Assembly: GCF_002005105.1 (NCBI RefSeq)
Contig: NZ_MSCV01000014.1
Coordinates: 1 to 64,000, forward strand
DNA: 64,000 nucleotides
Reading direction: 5' to 3'
From: Methylocaldum sp. 14B
Lineage (GTDB): Bacteria > Pseudomonadota > Gammaproteobacteria > Methylococcales > Methylococcaceae
A program made the position numbers and the translations under genes. Of the stretch, positions 8,780-16,907 are shown one piece after another (the stretch's first letter is position 1; every line of letters begins with the position of its first letter). The notes beneath the pieces were generated by a model that was given only the letters and a program-made list of their open reading frames with translations, ran no database searches and was not told the origin of the DNA.

Positions 8780-9979
8780 TTAAAACTGATAAGCAGCCTC
8801 GATTGCAAACAAATCCCAATCACGTTCGAGTTCTCTGACGTTCCGGTTCTCGGCAAGAGATACCCAGCCCGCACCATGGACCCGATGATATTCGGCACGA
8901 ATCATAAAGTTATCGATTATGTTGAATCGAAGTCCCGCCATCCAATCTTTGGCAAAGAAAAAGGAGCCAGGAATGCCGGTACGCACTTCGTACTTTTTCC
9001 CATAGCGATCACTGACGTCTGTATAAAATACATCGTAACGCCCGATCAATTCGATATAGTGGTTGATCTTATAACCCGCCTGAAAGTAATACCCTTCACC
9101 GTTGTATTCATTATCTGGGAGAAATCGCCCGAAGTTCTCAAAGCGTATGTTGCGAATTGAATATTCAGAAGCAAGCGATAGCGACTCGCCGTTGTACTGG
9201 ATGCCTAAACCGTAGGGTTGATATTCAAATTCACCCGAATCGATTATCGGATCCGATTGCTTATCATAATCGCTGATTAACCACGCAGCGCTAAATACGA
9301 CCCGGATTAGCCCACCCGAATAGTCATACGCCAGCTGAGTTGCCGCCGAAAAATCTCCGACAAACTTTCCTGGACGGTTGCTGCCCCCGAATACATTAAA
9401 TTCAAGGCTATTATCCGGTATGGATGCTCCAAGATTTGCCTTGAATGAAAAATTGCCGAAAGGGGAACTGAAGTCCGTGTAAAACTGGGCGCCATCGGTC
9501 GCCATGCCGACATTTCGAGTACGGTCGAAGTAAAGACTTTGGGGCAGAAATATGGAAGGTCGAGTAAAAGGAGCATCCCGTGATTCGTTATACAAACCCA
9601 GCGGTAATTTGACTCGCCCCAGGCGAACTCCGGATCGAAAGCCGGGATGATCGAGCGCCGTGACGTCCATAAGACCGTAATCGAGCCGTAGCTCTTCGGG
9701 AATTTGCTCGCCAGCTCGGCGATATAGGCCTTGGACCGCGAAGCGGACATTATTGAAGGGACGCGCCGCCGCATTTAATCCGACCTGCGTCAAGTCGAAG
9801 CTTCCGTGCCTACTGTTGCCGTAAAACTGATTTCCGGATGTGGCTACAAAACCTTGTTCGAGAAATCCGTGGACCTGAAAGCTCTCTGACCAGTTGCCAA
9901 AAGCTCCACCGGCATGTGAGCTTAACGGGCAAATCATTACTAGCAAAAAAGCTAAAAAATAGGTTCCTTTTTGCATCAT
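8780..9979 (-). CDS. outer-membrane porin-like beta-barrel protein
   Basis: A 399-aa protein starting at the MMQKGTYF methionine (9979). It has a signal peptide (FLAFLLVMICPLSSHA) and then alternating aromatic/polar beta strands throughout, ending in the classic outer-membrane C-terminus AIEAAYQF. It has conserved-looking porin blocks (GRVKLPLGLYNESRDAP near 150 and LELIGRYD-like strands late). It probably forms a substrate-specific channel. Lying next to two phosphatases, phosphate or an organic phosphate is a reasonable cargo, but no specificity motif is visible. Base composition is lower in G+C than its neighbours, which may point to a separate origin. Confidence 0.75.
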   Translation of the reverse strand: MMQKGTYFLAFLLVMICPLSSHAGGAFGNWSESFQVHGFLEQGFVATSGNQFYGNSRHGSFDLTQVGLNAAARPFNNVRFAVQGLYRRAGEQIPEELRLDYGLMDVTALDHPGFRSGVRLGRVKLPLGLYNESRDAPFTRPSIFLPQSLYFDRTRNVGMATDGAQFYTDFSSPFGNFSFKANLGASIPDNSLEFNVFGGSNRPGKFVGDFSAATQLAYDYSGGLIRVVFSAAWLISDYDKQSDPIIDSGEFEYQPYGLGIQYNGESLSLASEYSIRNIRFENFGRFLPDNEYNGEGYYFQAGYKINHYIELIGRYDVFYTDVSDRYGKKYEVRTGIPGSFFFAKDWMAGLRFNIIDNFMIRAEYHRVHGAGWVSLAENRNVRELERDWDLFAIEAAYQF

Positions 9980-10084
9980 TCGGAAACAATGTAGTGGCAA
10001 CCGAGACTCGTGGCCTAAAGCTCCCGCTTGGGTGCTTGCTTCAACGCCAATGCGATTTAGTTTAGACGCAAAAAAGCCGCGCAC

Positions 10085-10306
10085 AGGGCAGGGCGAGAAG
10101 GTGTCGGCTTTTCATTGTTTGATGGGATTTTGAGGGGAATCCGAAAAAGGGGCGGATATCCCAAGCTTTCTTTATGATCAAGTGTTGCCTTAACTGGCTA
10201 TGTGTCAACCGAGTGTCAACGCAGTTATAACGTTTTACGGCTTTTTGTGATGCTTTGAATTGTAAGTGTTTGTATTTGGTTGTTTTTCGTGTCCTTGCGT
10301 CACGTT
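10085..10306. other. intergenic region left of the tRNA fragment
   Basis: No gene is convincing here. The stretch is AT-richer than its surroundings and runs directly into the tRNA 3' fragment, as the attP-adjacent end of an integrative element would. No integrase is present in the window. Confidence 0.4.
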
Positions 10307-10358
10307 GCAACGGACTCTGACTCCGTAAACCCTGGTTCGAATCCAGGTCCCCCAGCCA
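10307..10358 (+). tRNA. tRNA-Gln(CUG) 3' fragment, probable att site
   Basis: ACGGA-CTCTGAC-TCCGT forms a perfect anticodon arm with anticodon CTG. CCTGG-TTCGAAT-CCAGG forms the T arm, and TCCCCCA-G-CCA is the acceptor 3' strand. The matching 5' strand (TGGGGGA) and D arm are absent upstream, so this is only the 3' two-thirds of a glutamine tRNA. Such fragments are left where an element integrates into a tRNA 3' end. The orientation implies that the element lies to the left and the old chromosome to the right. Confidence 0.8.
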
Positions 10359-10361
10359 CTC

Positions 10362-10398
10362 CGAGCATTGTCACGTGACCAAATCGTGACATTGCTCG
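10362..10398. repeat. 14-bp hairpin just after the tRNA fragment
   Basis: CGAGCATTGTCACG and CGTGACATTGCTCG are inverted with one mismatch around a 9-base centre, starting 4 bases after the CCA end. There is no T-run. It could be a transcription stop or an accessory site of the integration scar. Confidence 0.5.
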
Positions 10399-10835
10399 AA
10401 AATGCCGGGGGTATTCATATCTGCCAGCGGCATGTTGGAAAGCCCTTGCGCTGTGCAGCCGCCGCGAGCCTCCAGCGCTCTGGCCGTCAAGATCGGCCAA
10501 TCGGGTAGTTGCCACAGATTCCGTTGACTCTATCCAGCGCTTCGTTTCCCGGTCTCCCATGGGCTGTGGCGGAGATCGAAACTACTGCGCTGATTTTTCG
10601 AGCCTTTCCGTCCCAAAGAGCGGGCAGGGCAACTTTCTAGGTGACACCCGTCAACTGATTCTAAACGTGTGTCTGCTCGTCGCGTCCTCCGACTCGCCGG
10701 TATTGCCTACGTCTACTAGAGCCGAGACTTCATCTGGCCGACTGAGCAAATGTTCAAGCTACATGAACTGATTCTTCTTTCTCGTCGTCTTGGACGACGC
10801 CCCTCTGGCCGAAATCTTGCCGAGGAAGATGTCGT
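10399..10835. other. intergenic region, nothing recognised
   Basis: About 440 bases to the right of the tRNA scar. ORFs on both strands are short, lack ribosome sites and show no familiar motif. No inverted repeat of note was seen. Confidence 0.5.
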
Positions 10836-11405
10836 TCACCGATCCGGCGCAGCAATTCCGTGAGCGGTCATACAAAAACCTTGGGCCGGTACTCCGAGGG
10901 CCGCGTTGAACTTGGCGGACAGGTTCTGATGCGCGGCGAGCGCCGCCAGTTCCACGATGCCATCGTCGCCGAAGGCTTGCCGTAATCGGTCGATCAAATC
11001 CTGATCTATCTCGATTCCGGTGCCCGTGATGGTCTCCACGTAGGCTAGAGCGGCTCTTTCCGCTTCGCTGAATCGAGGCGAATCCCTAAACCCGATCAGA
11101 TCGTGCAATTGCTCTGGCGATACGCCCCGGTCAAGAGCATGGGAGGCGTTGAGATCGATGCAGAAATGGCATGAGTTGAGCTGGGCGATGCGAGTGCGGA
11201 TCAGTGCGCGCAGCGCACCGCTCAAGGGTGAAGATTTACGTTCCAGGGCCAAATTCATCAACTGAAAGCCGACAAACGCCAGCGGCAGGCGTGCCCACAG
11301 GCGCACAGGTTCCGGCAGAACCCGCAAACGCCGGCGCATCAGGGCTAATACCGGGCGCAAGTACCAGGCATAGCGGTAGTTCTCGGGGGTGTCGACAAAG
11401 CTCAT
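10836..11405 (-). CDS. AhpD-like / carboxymuconolactone decarboxylase family protein
   Basis: A 189-aa all-helical protein with the AhpD-type active site CHFCIDLNASH (Cys79, Cys82, His89), used by alkylhydroperoxidase-like enzymes for thiol-based peroxide reduction. It lies downstream of arsS-arsM on the same strand, about 205 bases after arsM, with a dispersed palindrome between them. Peroxidase-like proteins of this fold often accompany arsenosugar genes (established association), so it may protect or assist that pathway. It may also be independent, since the gap leaves room for its own promoter. Confidence 0.8.
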   Translation of the reverse strand: MSFVDTPENYRYAWYLRPVLALMRRRLRVLPEPVRLWARLPLAFVGFQLMNLALERKSSPLSGALRALIRTRIAQLNSCHFCIDLNASHALDRGVSPEQLHDLIGFRDSPRFSEAERAALAYVETITGTGIEIDQDLIDRLRQAFGDDGIVELAALAAHQNLSAKFNAALGVPAQGFCMTAHGIAAPDR

Positions 11406-11479
11406 AGGGCTTCCGGTTTTCAGTGTGTAACGGTGGAGTCAGGGTTTAGACCATTTTCCGGTTTGGTGTAGCGTCCGAA

Positions 11480-11507
11480 GTAGGTCGGCAAGGGATTGCC
11501 GACCTAC
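11480..11507. repeat. dispersed palindrome GTAGGTCGGCAA...TTGCCGACCTAC
   Basis: A perfect inverted pair, GTAGGTCGGCAA/TTGCCGACCTAC, with a 4-base centre. It is the core motif found inside the repeat A elements (101-296, 16045-16184, 53705-53938), here without their ends. Confidence 0.7.
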
Positions 11508-11611
11508 GATTGCTTCAGGTTTTCGGTATGTGGCGGTGGGCGCGATCTTCAGTCCGCGAGTCGTCGCAGTCTGAAGATCGTCCCTGGGAAAATTATGGTC
11601 TCAGCTCAACT

Positions 11612-12733
11612 TCAGCAGCATTTTTCCCCGCCGCATTCGGCGATTTGTCGCCCGCCCTTGGTTTCCGCTGCCGGACGGCGGGTTCCCGGCGGTGCGCACC
11701 AAGCCACCGGTTCGGCGAGAATCTTTGGTTCGATGCCGATGAAGTGCTTCTGATAAGGGCCTTCGGTGAGGGTGCGGAAGGTTCGCTCGCATACGGCAAT
11801 GCGCTCGCCGCGCGGGAAGATATGGCCCTCCTCGTCGCGCACTTCCGCGTAAGGGCCGCGATAGATCACCGCATGGCCCCGGTCCAGGCATTCCCGGCCG
11901 TAGCCTTTGACGGCGACCAGGGTGACGGCGCGGAATTCGATGTTCTCGACCACCTGCCAGGGTTCGGCTTCCCATTTGTCCAGGCATACGGCGCTGAAGC
12001 CGGCTTGCTCGAAGGCTCGGACGAATTCCCGTTCCTCGAAGGCGCCAGAGATGCAGCCACTCCACAGAGCGGGATCGTCCTTCAGATGTTGGGGCACGGG
12101 CTCGTCGGCGACAATGTCGGAGATGGCAACCCGTCCGCCCGGTTTGAGCACCCGGAAAATTTCCCGCACCAGTTGCGTTTTTTCGTCATCGCCCACCAGG
12201 TTCAGCACGCAGTTGGAAATGACCAAATCCACCGAGGCGTCGGCAATCAGCGGCTGGGTTTTGCGCTGCCTGGCCTGCCAGGATTTCAGCGCCGCCAGGG
12301 ACGCCGCGTCGGTAACCGGTTGTTCGGCCAGATAGCGTTCCATTGCGGCGACGTCCAAGGCCAAATCCTGGATATAGCCCTTGTGGAAACGCACCCGGTC
12401 GCCGCCCAGTTTCTCGGCCATTTCCGACTGGTATTTGCGGGCCAGGGCCAGCATGTCGTCGTTCATGTCGACGCCGATGACCAGCCCCTGAGGGCCGACC
12501 AGTTGTGCCGCCATATAACAAATCTTGCCGCCGCCCGAGCCCAGGTCGAGCACGGTGTCGCCCTCCCGTACATAGCGGGAGGGATCGCCGCAGCCGTAAT
12601 CCTTGTCGATGATTTCCCGCGGCAGCAGTTTCAATAGCTCGCGGTCGTAATCCACCGGACAACACAGGGCTTCCTGCCTCTCGCGAGCACCTTCGGAATA
12701 GCGTTCTCGTACCGACTCTTCTACAAACATCAT
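11612..12733 (-). CDS. arsM: arsenite S-adenosylmethionine methyltransferase (arsenosugar type)
   Basis: A 373-aa class I methyltransferase that methylates As(III) using SAM. The SAM-binding motif is DLGSGGGK (63-70). The three catalytic arsenic-binding cysteines fit the ArsM pattern: Cys48 (YGCGDPS), Cys175 (SNCVLNL) and Cys227 (SGCISGA). An extra CC pair at 24-25 and a cysteine-rich tail (GGEKCC) may bind metalloid. The C-terminal about 100 residues exceed a minimal ArsM and match the arsenosugar-pathway subtype. It starts 27 bases after arsS and is surely co-transcribed with it. Confidence 0.92.
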   Translation of the reverse strand: MMFVEESVRERYSEGARERQEALCCPVDYDRELLKLLPREIIDKDYGCGDPSRYVREGDTVLDLGSGGGKICYMAAQLVGPQGLVIGVDMNDDMLALARKYQSEMAEKLGGDRVRFHKGYIQDLALDVAAMERYLAEQPVTDAASLAALKSWQARQRKTQPLIADASVDLVISNCVLNLVGDDEKTQLVREIFRVLKPGGRVAISDIVADEPVPQHLKDDPALWSGCISGAFEEREFVRAFEQAGFSAVCLDKWEAEPWQVVENIEFRAVTLVAVKGYGRECLDRGHAVIYRGPYAEVRDEEGHIFPRGERIAVCERTFRTLTEGPYQKHFIGIEPKILAEPVAWCAPPGTRRPAAETKGGRQIAECGGEKCC

Positions 12734-12760
12734 GGACTCTCCAGATTCACTGTTCTCTTT

Positions 12761-13717
12761 CTACGTGTTCAGTGCGCCGCCGCAGGAGCTGCCGCAGCCG
12801 GCGGTACAGCCATAGCAATGATCGGCCGTGGCGATGGCCTGGCCTTGCAATGCGCTTGCATCGATTTCCGTGATATGACGCCGTCGCCCGCCCAGCGGCA
12901 AGCCCAGCATCTGATTAAAATCGCAGTCGTGGACGTAACCTTGCCAATCGATGCTGATCAGGCTGCGGCACATGATGCCTTCCAGGTTTTCATCGCGGTG
13001 AGCGCTTTTCAGCAAGCGCATGTAAGGTTCGAACTGGCCTTTCGACACCAGGGTGCTGCCGAAGCGCTGGATGGGCATGTTGGCGAGGGCATAAAGCCGG
13101 TTGAAGACGATGTCGTAGCGGGCCTTCAGCTCTCGATGGTAGGCGGCTTCCAGTTCCTCCTGGGCCGGCGGCAATGTCGGCCCCTGGGGGTTGTAGACCA
13201 GGTTCAGGATCAACCCCGTGCCGGGTCGGCCGTAGCCGAGTCCATTGAGTCTTTTCAAGGCGCGAAGGCTCGCTTCGAATACCCCGTTGCCACGTTGCCG
13301 GTCCACGTTGTCTTCGAGGTAACAGGGGAGGGAAGCGGTGATTTCCACCTTTTGCGCGGCCAGAAAATCGGCGAGGCTCTCGTAACCGGGTTCTTCCAGA
13401 ATGGTGAGATTGCACCGGTCGATCACTCGAAGATCCAAGTCCCGCGCGCTTTCCACCAGATGGCGGAAATGCGGGTTCATCTCAGGGGCGCCTCCGGTCA
13501 GATCCAAGATGGCAACTCCGGCCCGCCGCAGCAGATCGAGCACCTGGTCCACGGTTTCCCTGTCCATCATCTCCTTGCGTTTCGGTCCGGCATTGACGTG
13601 GCAATGCAGGCAGGTCTGATTGCAGCGGTAACCCAGGTTCACTTGCACCGTGTCCAGCTCTCCGCGGACGATGACGGGAAAATTGCTGGATCGTACCAAG
13701 GGCAATATCGCATGCAT
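12761..13717 (-). CDS. arsS: radical SAM protein ArsS, arsenosugar biosynthesis
   Basis: A 318-aa radical SAM enzyme with the 4Fe-4S motif CNQTCLHC (Cys32, 36, 39) and a cysteine-rich C-terminal region (CYGCTAGCGSSCGG). In this family it attaches the 5'-deoxyadenosyl group to dimethylarsenite, the committing step to arsenosugars (established for the ArsM-ArsS pair). It is the first gene of the operon and precedes arsM by 27 bases. In some relatives a C-terminal cysteine is selenocysteine; here all positions are ordinary Cys codons. The upstream 150 bases contain no evident ArsR site. Confidence 0.92.
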   Translation of the reverse strand: MHAILPLVRSSNFPVIVRGELDTVQVNLGYRCNQTCLHCHVNAGPKRKEMMDRETVDQVLDLLRRAGVAILDLTGGAPEMNPHFRHLVESARDLDLRVIDRCNLTILEEPGYESLADFLAAQKVEITASLPCYLEDNVDRQRGNGVFEASLRALKRLNGLGYGRPGTGLILNLVYNPQGPTLPPAQEELEAAYHRELKARYDIVFNRLYALANMPIQRFGSTLVSKGQFEPYMRLLKSAHRDENLEGIMCRSLISIDWQGYVHDCDFNQMLGLPLGGRRRHITEIDASALQGQAIATADHCYGCTAGCGSSCGGALNT

Positions 13718-13888
13718 GCGCGGCTTTGACTCCGTCGGGAAGTGGAAAATTTAAATCATTAGTCGCCTGCCGAGACGAAATCTTACAGCGTCGCGAAGAA
13801 AATCATCCCGGTGCGGCTGTAAGTTTTCTATCTCATTGTCCGACCAATTAATAGCATTATTCGACCATTGCCTTTAGGGAAATCCGTC

Positions 13889-16036
13889 ATGAACCCTTAC
13901 CGTATCGGTCTTGTCATCGTCCTCCTGTCGCTTGCTTGGGCTTTTTTCGCCTTCGACCTGCAACGCTTTTTCACTTTGGAGACGTTGAAAGCCCAGCAGG
14001 AAGCCATCGCCGCTTATCGAACCGCCCATCCTTTCCTCGCCATCACGATTTACGGCCTCCTCTATGTAGCGGTCACGGGGCTGTCCCTGCCCGGCGCGGC
14101 GGTGCTGACTTTGGCCGGCGGCGCCGTGTTCGGTCTGCTGTGGGGCACGGTGATTGTATCTTTCGCTTCGACCATCGGGGCAACCTTGGCCTTTCTCGCA
14201 TCCCGCTTTTTGTTTCGCGATGCGGTCAAAGCCCGGTTCGGCGAGCGTCTGAAAGCCATCGATTCAGGCATCGCCCGTGATGGCGCGTTTTACCTTTTTA
14301 CCTTGCGGCTGGTGCCGGCGTTTCCGTTCTTCGTCATCAATCTTCTGATGGGCCTGATCGCCATACCCACTCGCACATTTTATTGGGTGAGTCAGCTGGG
14401 GATGCTGGCGGGAACGATCGTTTACGTGAATGCCGGCACGCAGTTGGCCAAGATCGAATCCCTGTCGGACATCCTCTCGCCCGGCCTGCTTTTGTCATTC
14501 GCCCTATTGGGCCTGTTCCCGCTGCTGGCCCGCAGGCTGGTGGATACGATCAAGGCCCGCAAGGTGTATGAGCCCTGGGAAAAACCCAAACGCTTCGACC
14601 GTAACCTGGTGGTGATCGGTGCGGGCTCTGCGGGTCTGGTCACCGCCTATATCGCGGCCGCCGTGAAGGCAAAGGTGACGCTGATCGAGAAACACCGCAT
14701 GGGCGGAGACTGTCTCAACACCGGCTGTGTCCCTTCGAAAGCCCTGATACGCACGGCGAAACTGCTGAGCCAGATCGGTCGGGCACCCGAGTTCGGCATC
14801 CGCCGGGCCTCTGCGGAGTTCGATTTCGCCGATGCGATGGAACGGGTGCAGCGGGTGATACGGACTGTGGCGCCGCACGACTCGGCGGAACGGTACACCG
14901 AATTGGGCGTTGAAGTGATCGAGGGCGAAGCGAGGATCGTCTCGCCCTGGTCGGTGGAGGTTCGCACGGAAGCGGGCACTCGCACGCTCAGCACCCGCGC
15001 CATCGTCATCGCTGCCGGTGCGAGGCCTTTCGTGCCGCCTATCCACGGATTGGAGGAGGTGGGCTATCTCACTTCGGACAACGTCTGGGATATCCGCGAA
15101 TTGCCGAAGCGTCTGGTCGTCCTCGGTGGTGGTCCGATCGGTTGTGAGCTGGCGCAGGCGTTCGTCCGATTCGGCAGTCGGGTTACTCAGGTGGAGATGT
15201 TGCCCCGACTGCTGATCCGGGAGGATCCGGAAGTCTCCGAAATCATTGCGCGGCGTTTCCGCGACGAGGGCGTAGACCTTCGGTTGGAGCATCAAGCCAA
15301 ACGGATCATCGTCGAGAACGGCGAGAAAATCCTGATCGTCGAACACCAGGGGCAAGAGATACGGATAGTCTTCGACCAAATACTGGTGGCTGTCGGCCGC
15401 GTCGCCAACACTAAGGGCTACGGGCTGGAAGAACTCGGCATCGAAACGACGAAAGCGCGCACCGTCGAAACCGACGAGTTTCTTCAGACGCTTTATCCAA
15501 ATATCTACGCCTGCGGAGATGTGGCCGGGCCGTTCCAGTTCACGCATACGGCTTCCCATCAGGCCTCGTACGCGGCGGTCAACGCGCTCTTCGGCGATTT
15601 CAGGAAATTCCGGGCCGATTACCGGGTCATTCCTTGGGCAACCTTTACCGATCCGGAAGTGGCGCGGGTAGGCCTTAACGAACAGGAAGCCAAGGAACGG
15701 GGCATTCCTTATGAAATCAGCCGCTATGGCCTCGACGATCTGGACCGCGCCATTACGGACGGCGAAGCGCACGGTTTCGTCAAGGTGCTCACCGTACCGG
15801 GCAAGGACCGGATACTCGGCGTGACCCTCGTCGGCGAGCATGCGGGAGACCTGATCGCCGAATTCATCCTGGCCATGAAACACGGGCTGGGACTCAACAA
15901 AGTACTCGCCACCATTCACATCTACCCGACCCTGGCCGAAGCCAATAAATACGCCGCCGGGGTCTGGAAACGCGCGCATGCGCCGGAAGCGCTGCTTCGA
16001 TGGGTGGAGCGGTATCATGCCTGGCGGCGGGGGTGA
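13889..16036 (+). CDS. TVP38/TMEM64 membrane domain fused to mercuric-reductase-like flavoprotein
   Basis: A 715-aa fusion. The ATG at 13889 follows TAGGGA at a good distance; the upstream in-frame TTG at 13868 has none. Residues about 5-215 are a TVP38/TMEM64 (VTT) membrane domain with several transmembrane helices and the family signature of small residues (FASTIGATLAFLASR). From about 240 there is a pyridine-nucleotide-disulfide oxidoreductase: GAGSAG (244-249) for FAD, the redox pair CLNTGC (Cys275/Cys280), a second GGGPIG NAD site, and a dimerisation domain to the end. There is no N-terminal HMA domain and no C-terminal CC, so it is probably not a true MerA. It lies divergent to arsS. 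Confidence 0.85.
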   Translation: MNPYRIGLVIVLLSLAWAFFAFDLQRFFTLETLKAQQEAIAAYRTAHPFLAITIYGLLYVAVTGLSLPGAAVLTLAGGAVFGLLWGTVIVSFASTIGATLAFLASRFLFRDAVKARFGERLKAIDSGIARDGAFYLFTLRLVPAFPFFVINLLMGLIAIPTRTFYWVSQLGMLAGTIVYVNAGTQLAKIESLSDILSPGLLLSFALLGLFPLLARRLVDTIKARKVYEPWEKPKRFDRNLVVIGAGSAGLVTAYIAAAVKAKVTLIEKHRMGGDCLNTGCVPSKALIRTAKLLSQIGRAPEFGIRRASAEFDFADAMERVQRVIRTVAPHDSAERYTELGVEVIEGEARIVSPWSVEVRTEAGTRTLSTRAIVIAAGARPFVPPIHGLEEVGYLTSDNVWDIRELPKRLVVLGGGPIGCELAQAFVRFGSRVTQVEMLPRLLIREDPEVSEIIARRFRDEGVDLRLEHQAKRIIVENGEKILIVEHQGQEIRIVFDQILVAVGRVANTKGYGLEELGIETTKARTVETDEFLQTLYPNIYACGDVAGPFQFTHTASHQASYAAVNALFGDFRKFRADYRVIPWATFTDPEVARVGLNEQEAKERGIPYEISRYGLDDLDRAITDGEAHGFVKVLTVPGKDRILGVTLVGEHAGDLIAEFILAMKHGLGLNKVLATIHIYPTLAEANKYAAGVWKRAHAPEALLRWVERYHAWRRG

Positions 16037-16044
16037 TGGCCAAA

Positions 16045-16184
16045 TAGGGCGTTTTCATTACGGTGTACGGATTCGTGTCGGGCAGGAAGAGCGTAGGTCG
16101 GCAATCCCTTGCCGAGCCGGTACGTCGGCAAAGGGTTGCCGACCTACACATCAGGCTCCGTCACGCCGAATCGGAAAACTCTTA
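16045..16184. repeat. MITE-like repeat A, copy 2
   Basis: Left end TAGGGCGTTTTCATTACGG, right end the inverted CCGAATCGGAAAACTCTTA. Between them are GTAGGTCGGCAATCCC and its inverted partner GGGTTGCCGACCTAC. The ends are degenerate relatives of TAGAGCATTTTC. It starts 9 bases after the flavoprotein stop. Confidence 0.55.
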
Positions 16185-16345
16185 GCTTCTTCGCAAACCC
16201 TTACGTGCACGGAACCGTGCATTCCAGAACCGGCTCGCGACGTCCGGAGGATGAATATTTCTATAGCCCCGCATGGCCGTCTCAACGACCGGAAAATCAC
16301 CGCCAAGCCGCGACGGCAGAGCGCGAGTAATCGTTGACATGTGAT

Positions 16346-16360
16346 ATTACGTGTATATAC
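16346..16360 (+). promoter_or_regulatory. operator-like site upstream of the MarR gene
   Basis: ATTACGTGTATATAC, with a nearly palindromic GTGTATATACTC core, is repeated at 16876-16892. It overlaps the likely promoter region of the MarR gene, so autoregulation is likely. Confidence 0.55.
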
Positions 16361-16428
16361 TCCTTAATATCTTTCGTTAAAAGTTAGGTATCCCGAACTT
16401 GTCCCAAGCATGTGCCCCCTCGAGTGAA

Positions 16429-16863
16429 ATGCCGGATTACAGGTGCTGTATGGAATGCACCGGCTTCAATCTCCGTAAGGCGACCCGTGCGGTGAGTCAG
16501 CTTTACGACGAGATGCTGCGCCCGGCCGGCATACGGGGTACGCAGTATTCGCTTCTGGTCGCCGTCCATATGAGCGGACCCATCACGGTGACCCAGCTTG
16601 CCGAGAACGCCGTCATGGACCGAACGACTTTGAGCCGTAATCTGGAGCTTCTTGAGAATCAAGGGCTTATCGATGTCGCCTCCGGCGAAGATCGCCGCAC
16701 CCGGATGGTGACGATTACCGACGAAGGACGGGGCGTGCTGCTTAAAGCGTATCCTCTGTGGGAACAGGCACAGTCCAGAATCAGGGAGGCTATGGGCGAA
16801 GACCGATTGCAAATCCTGATGAGAAGCCTGTCGGACTTGATTGAGGCATCACAGGCGCGATAA
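16429..16863 (+). CDS. MarR-family transcriptional regulator
   Basis: A 144-aa winged-helix regulator. The ATG at 16429 is used; a TTG at 16399 would add ten residues. The DNA-binding core is TVTQLAENAVMDRTTLSRN with wing GEDRRTRMVTITDEG, typical MarR/DUF24-like features. The N-terminus has a CCMEC cysteine cluster (residues 6-10), which could sense oxidation, metals or electrophiles (inference). It is flanked on both sides by copies of the same GTGTATATAC palindrome and precedes a 4Fe-4S gene by 44 bases. Confidence 0.85.
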   Translation: MPDYRCCMECTGFNLRKATRAVSQLYDEMLRPAGIRGTQYSLLVAVHMSGPITVTQLAENAVMDRTTLSRNLELLENQGLIDVASGEDRRTRMVTITDEGRGVLLKAYPLWEQAQSRIREAMGEDRLQILMRSLSDLIEASQAR

Positions 16864-16875
16864 TTTTTTTCGTCA

Positions 16876-16892
16876 TTTACGTGTATATACAC
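16876..16892 (+). promoter_or_regulatory. perfect palindromic operator GTGTATATACAC
   Basis: TTTACGTGTATATACAC ends in the perfect 12-bp palindrome GTGTATATACAC, 4 bases before the AAGGAG ribosome site of the next gene. It shares 14 bases with the site at 16346-16360. Confidence 0.6.
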
Positions 16893-16907
16893 TATAAGGA
16901 GATATAC

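Noticed and set aside
14504-16018. 504-residue minus-strand ORF opposite the fused flavoprotein
   Set aside because: A shadow of a highly supported gene; no motifs and many His/Arg/Gln residues typical of antisense frames.
13889-16036. Calling the fused flavoprotein a mercuric reductase (MerA)
   Set aside because: It lacks the N-terminal HMA domain and the C-terminal cysteine pair, and there is no merR/merT/merP nearby.
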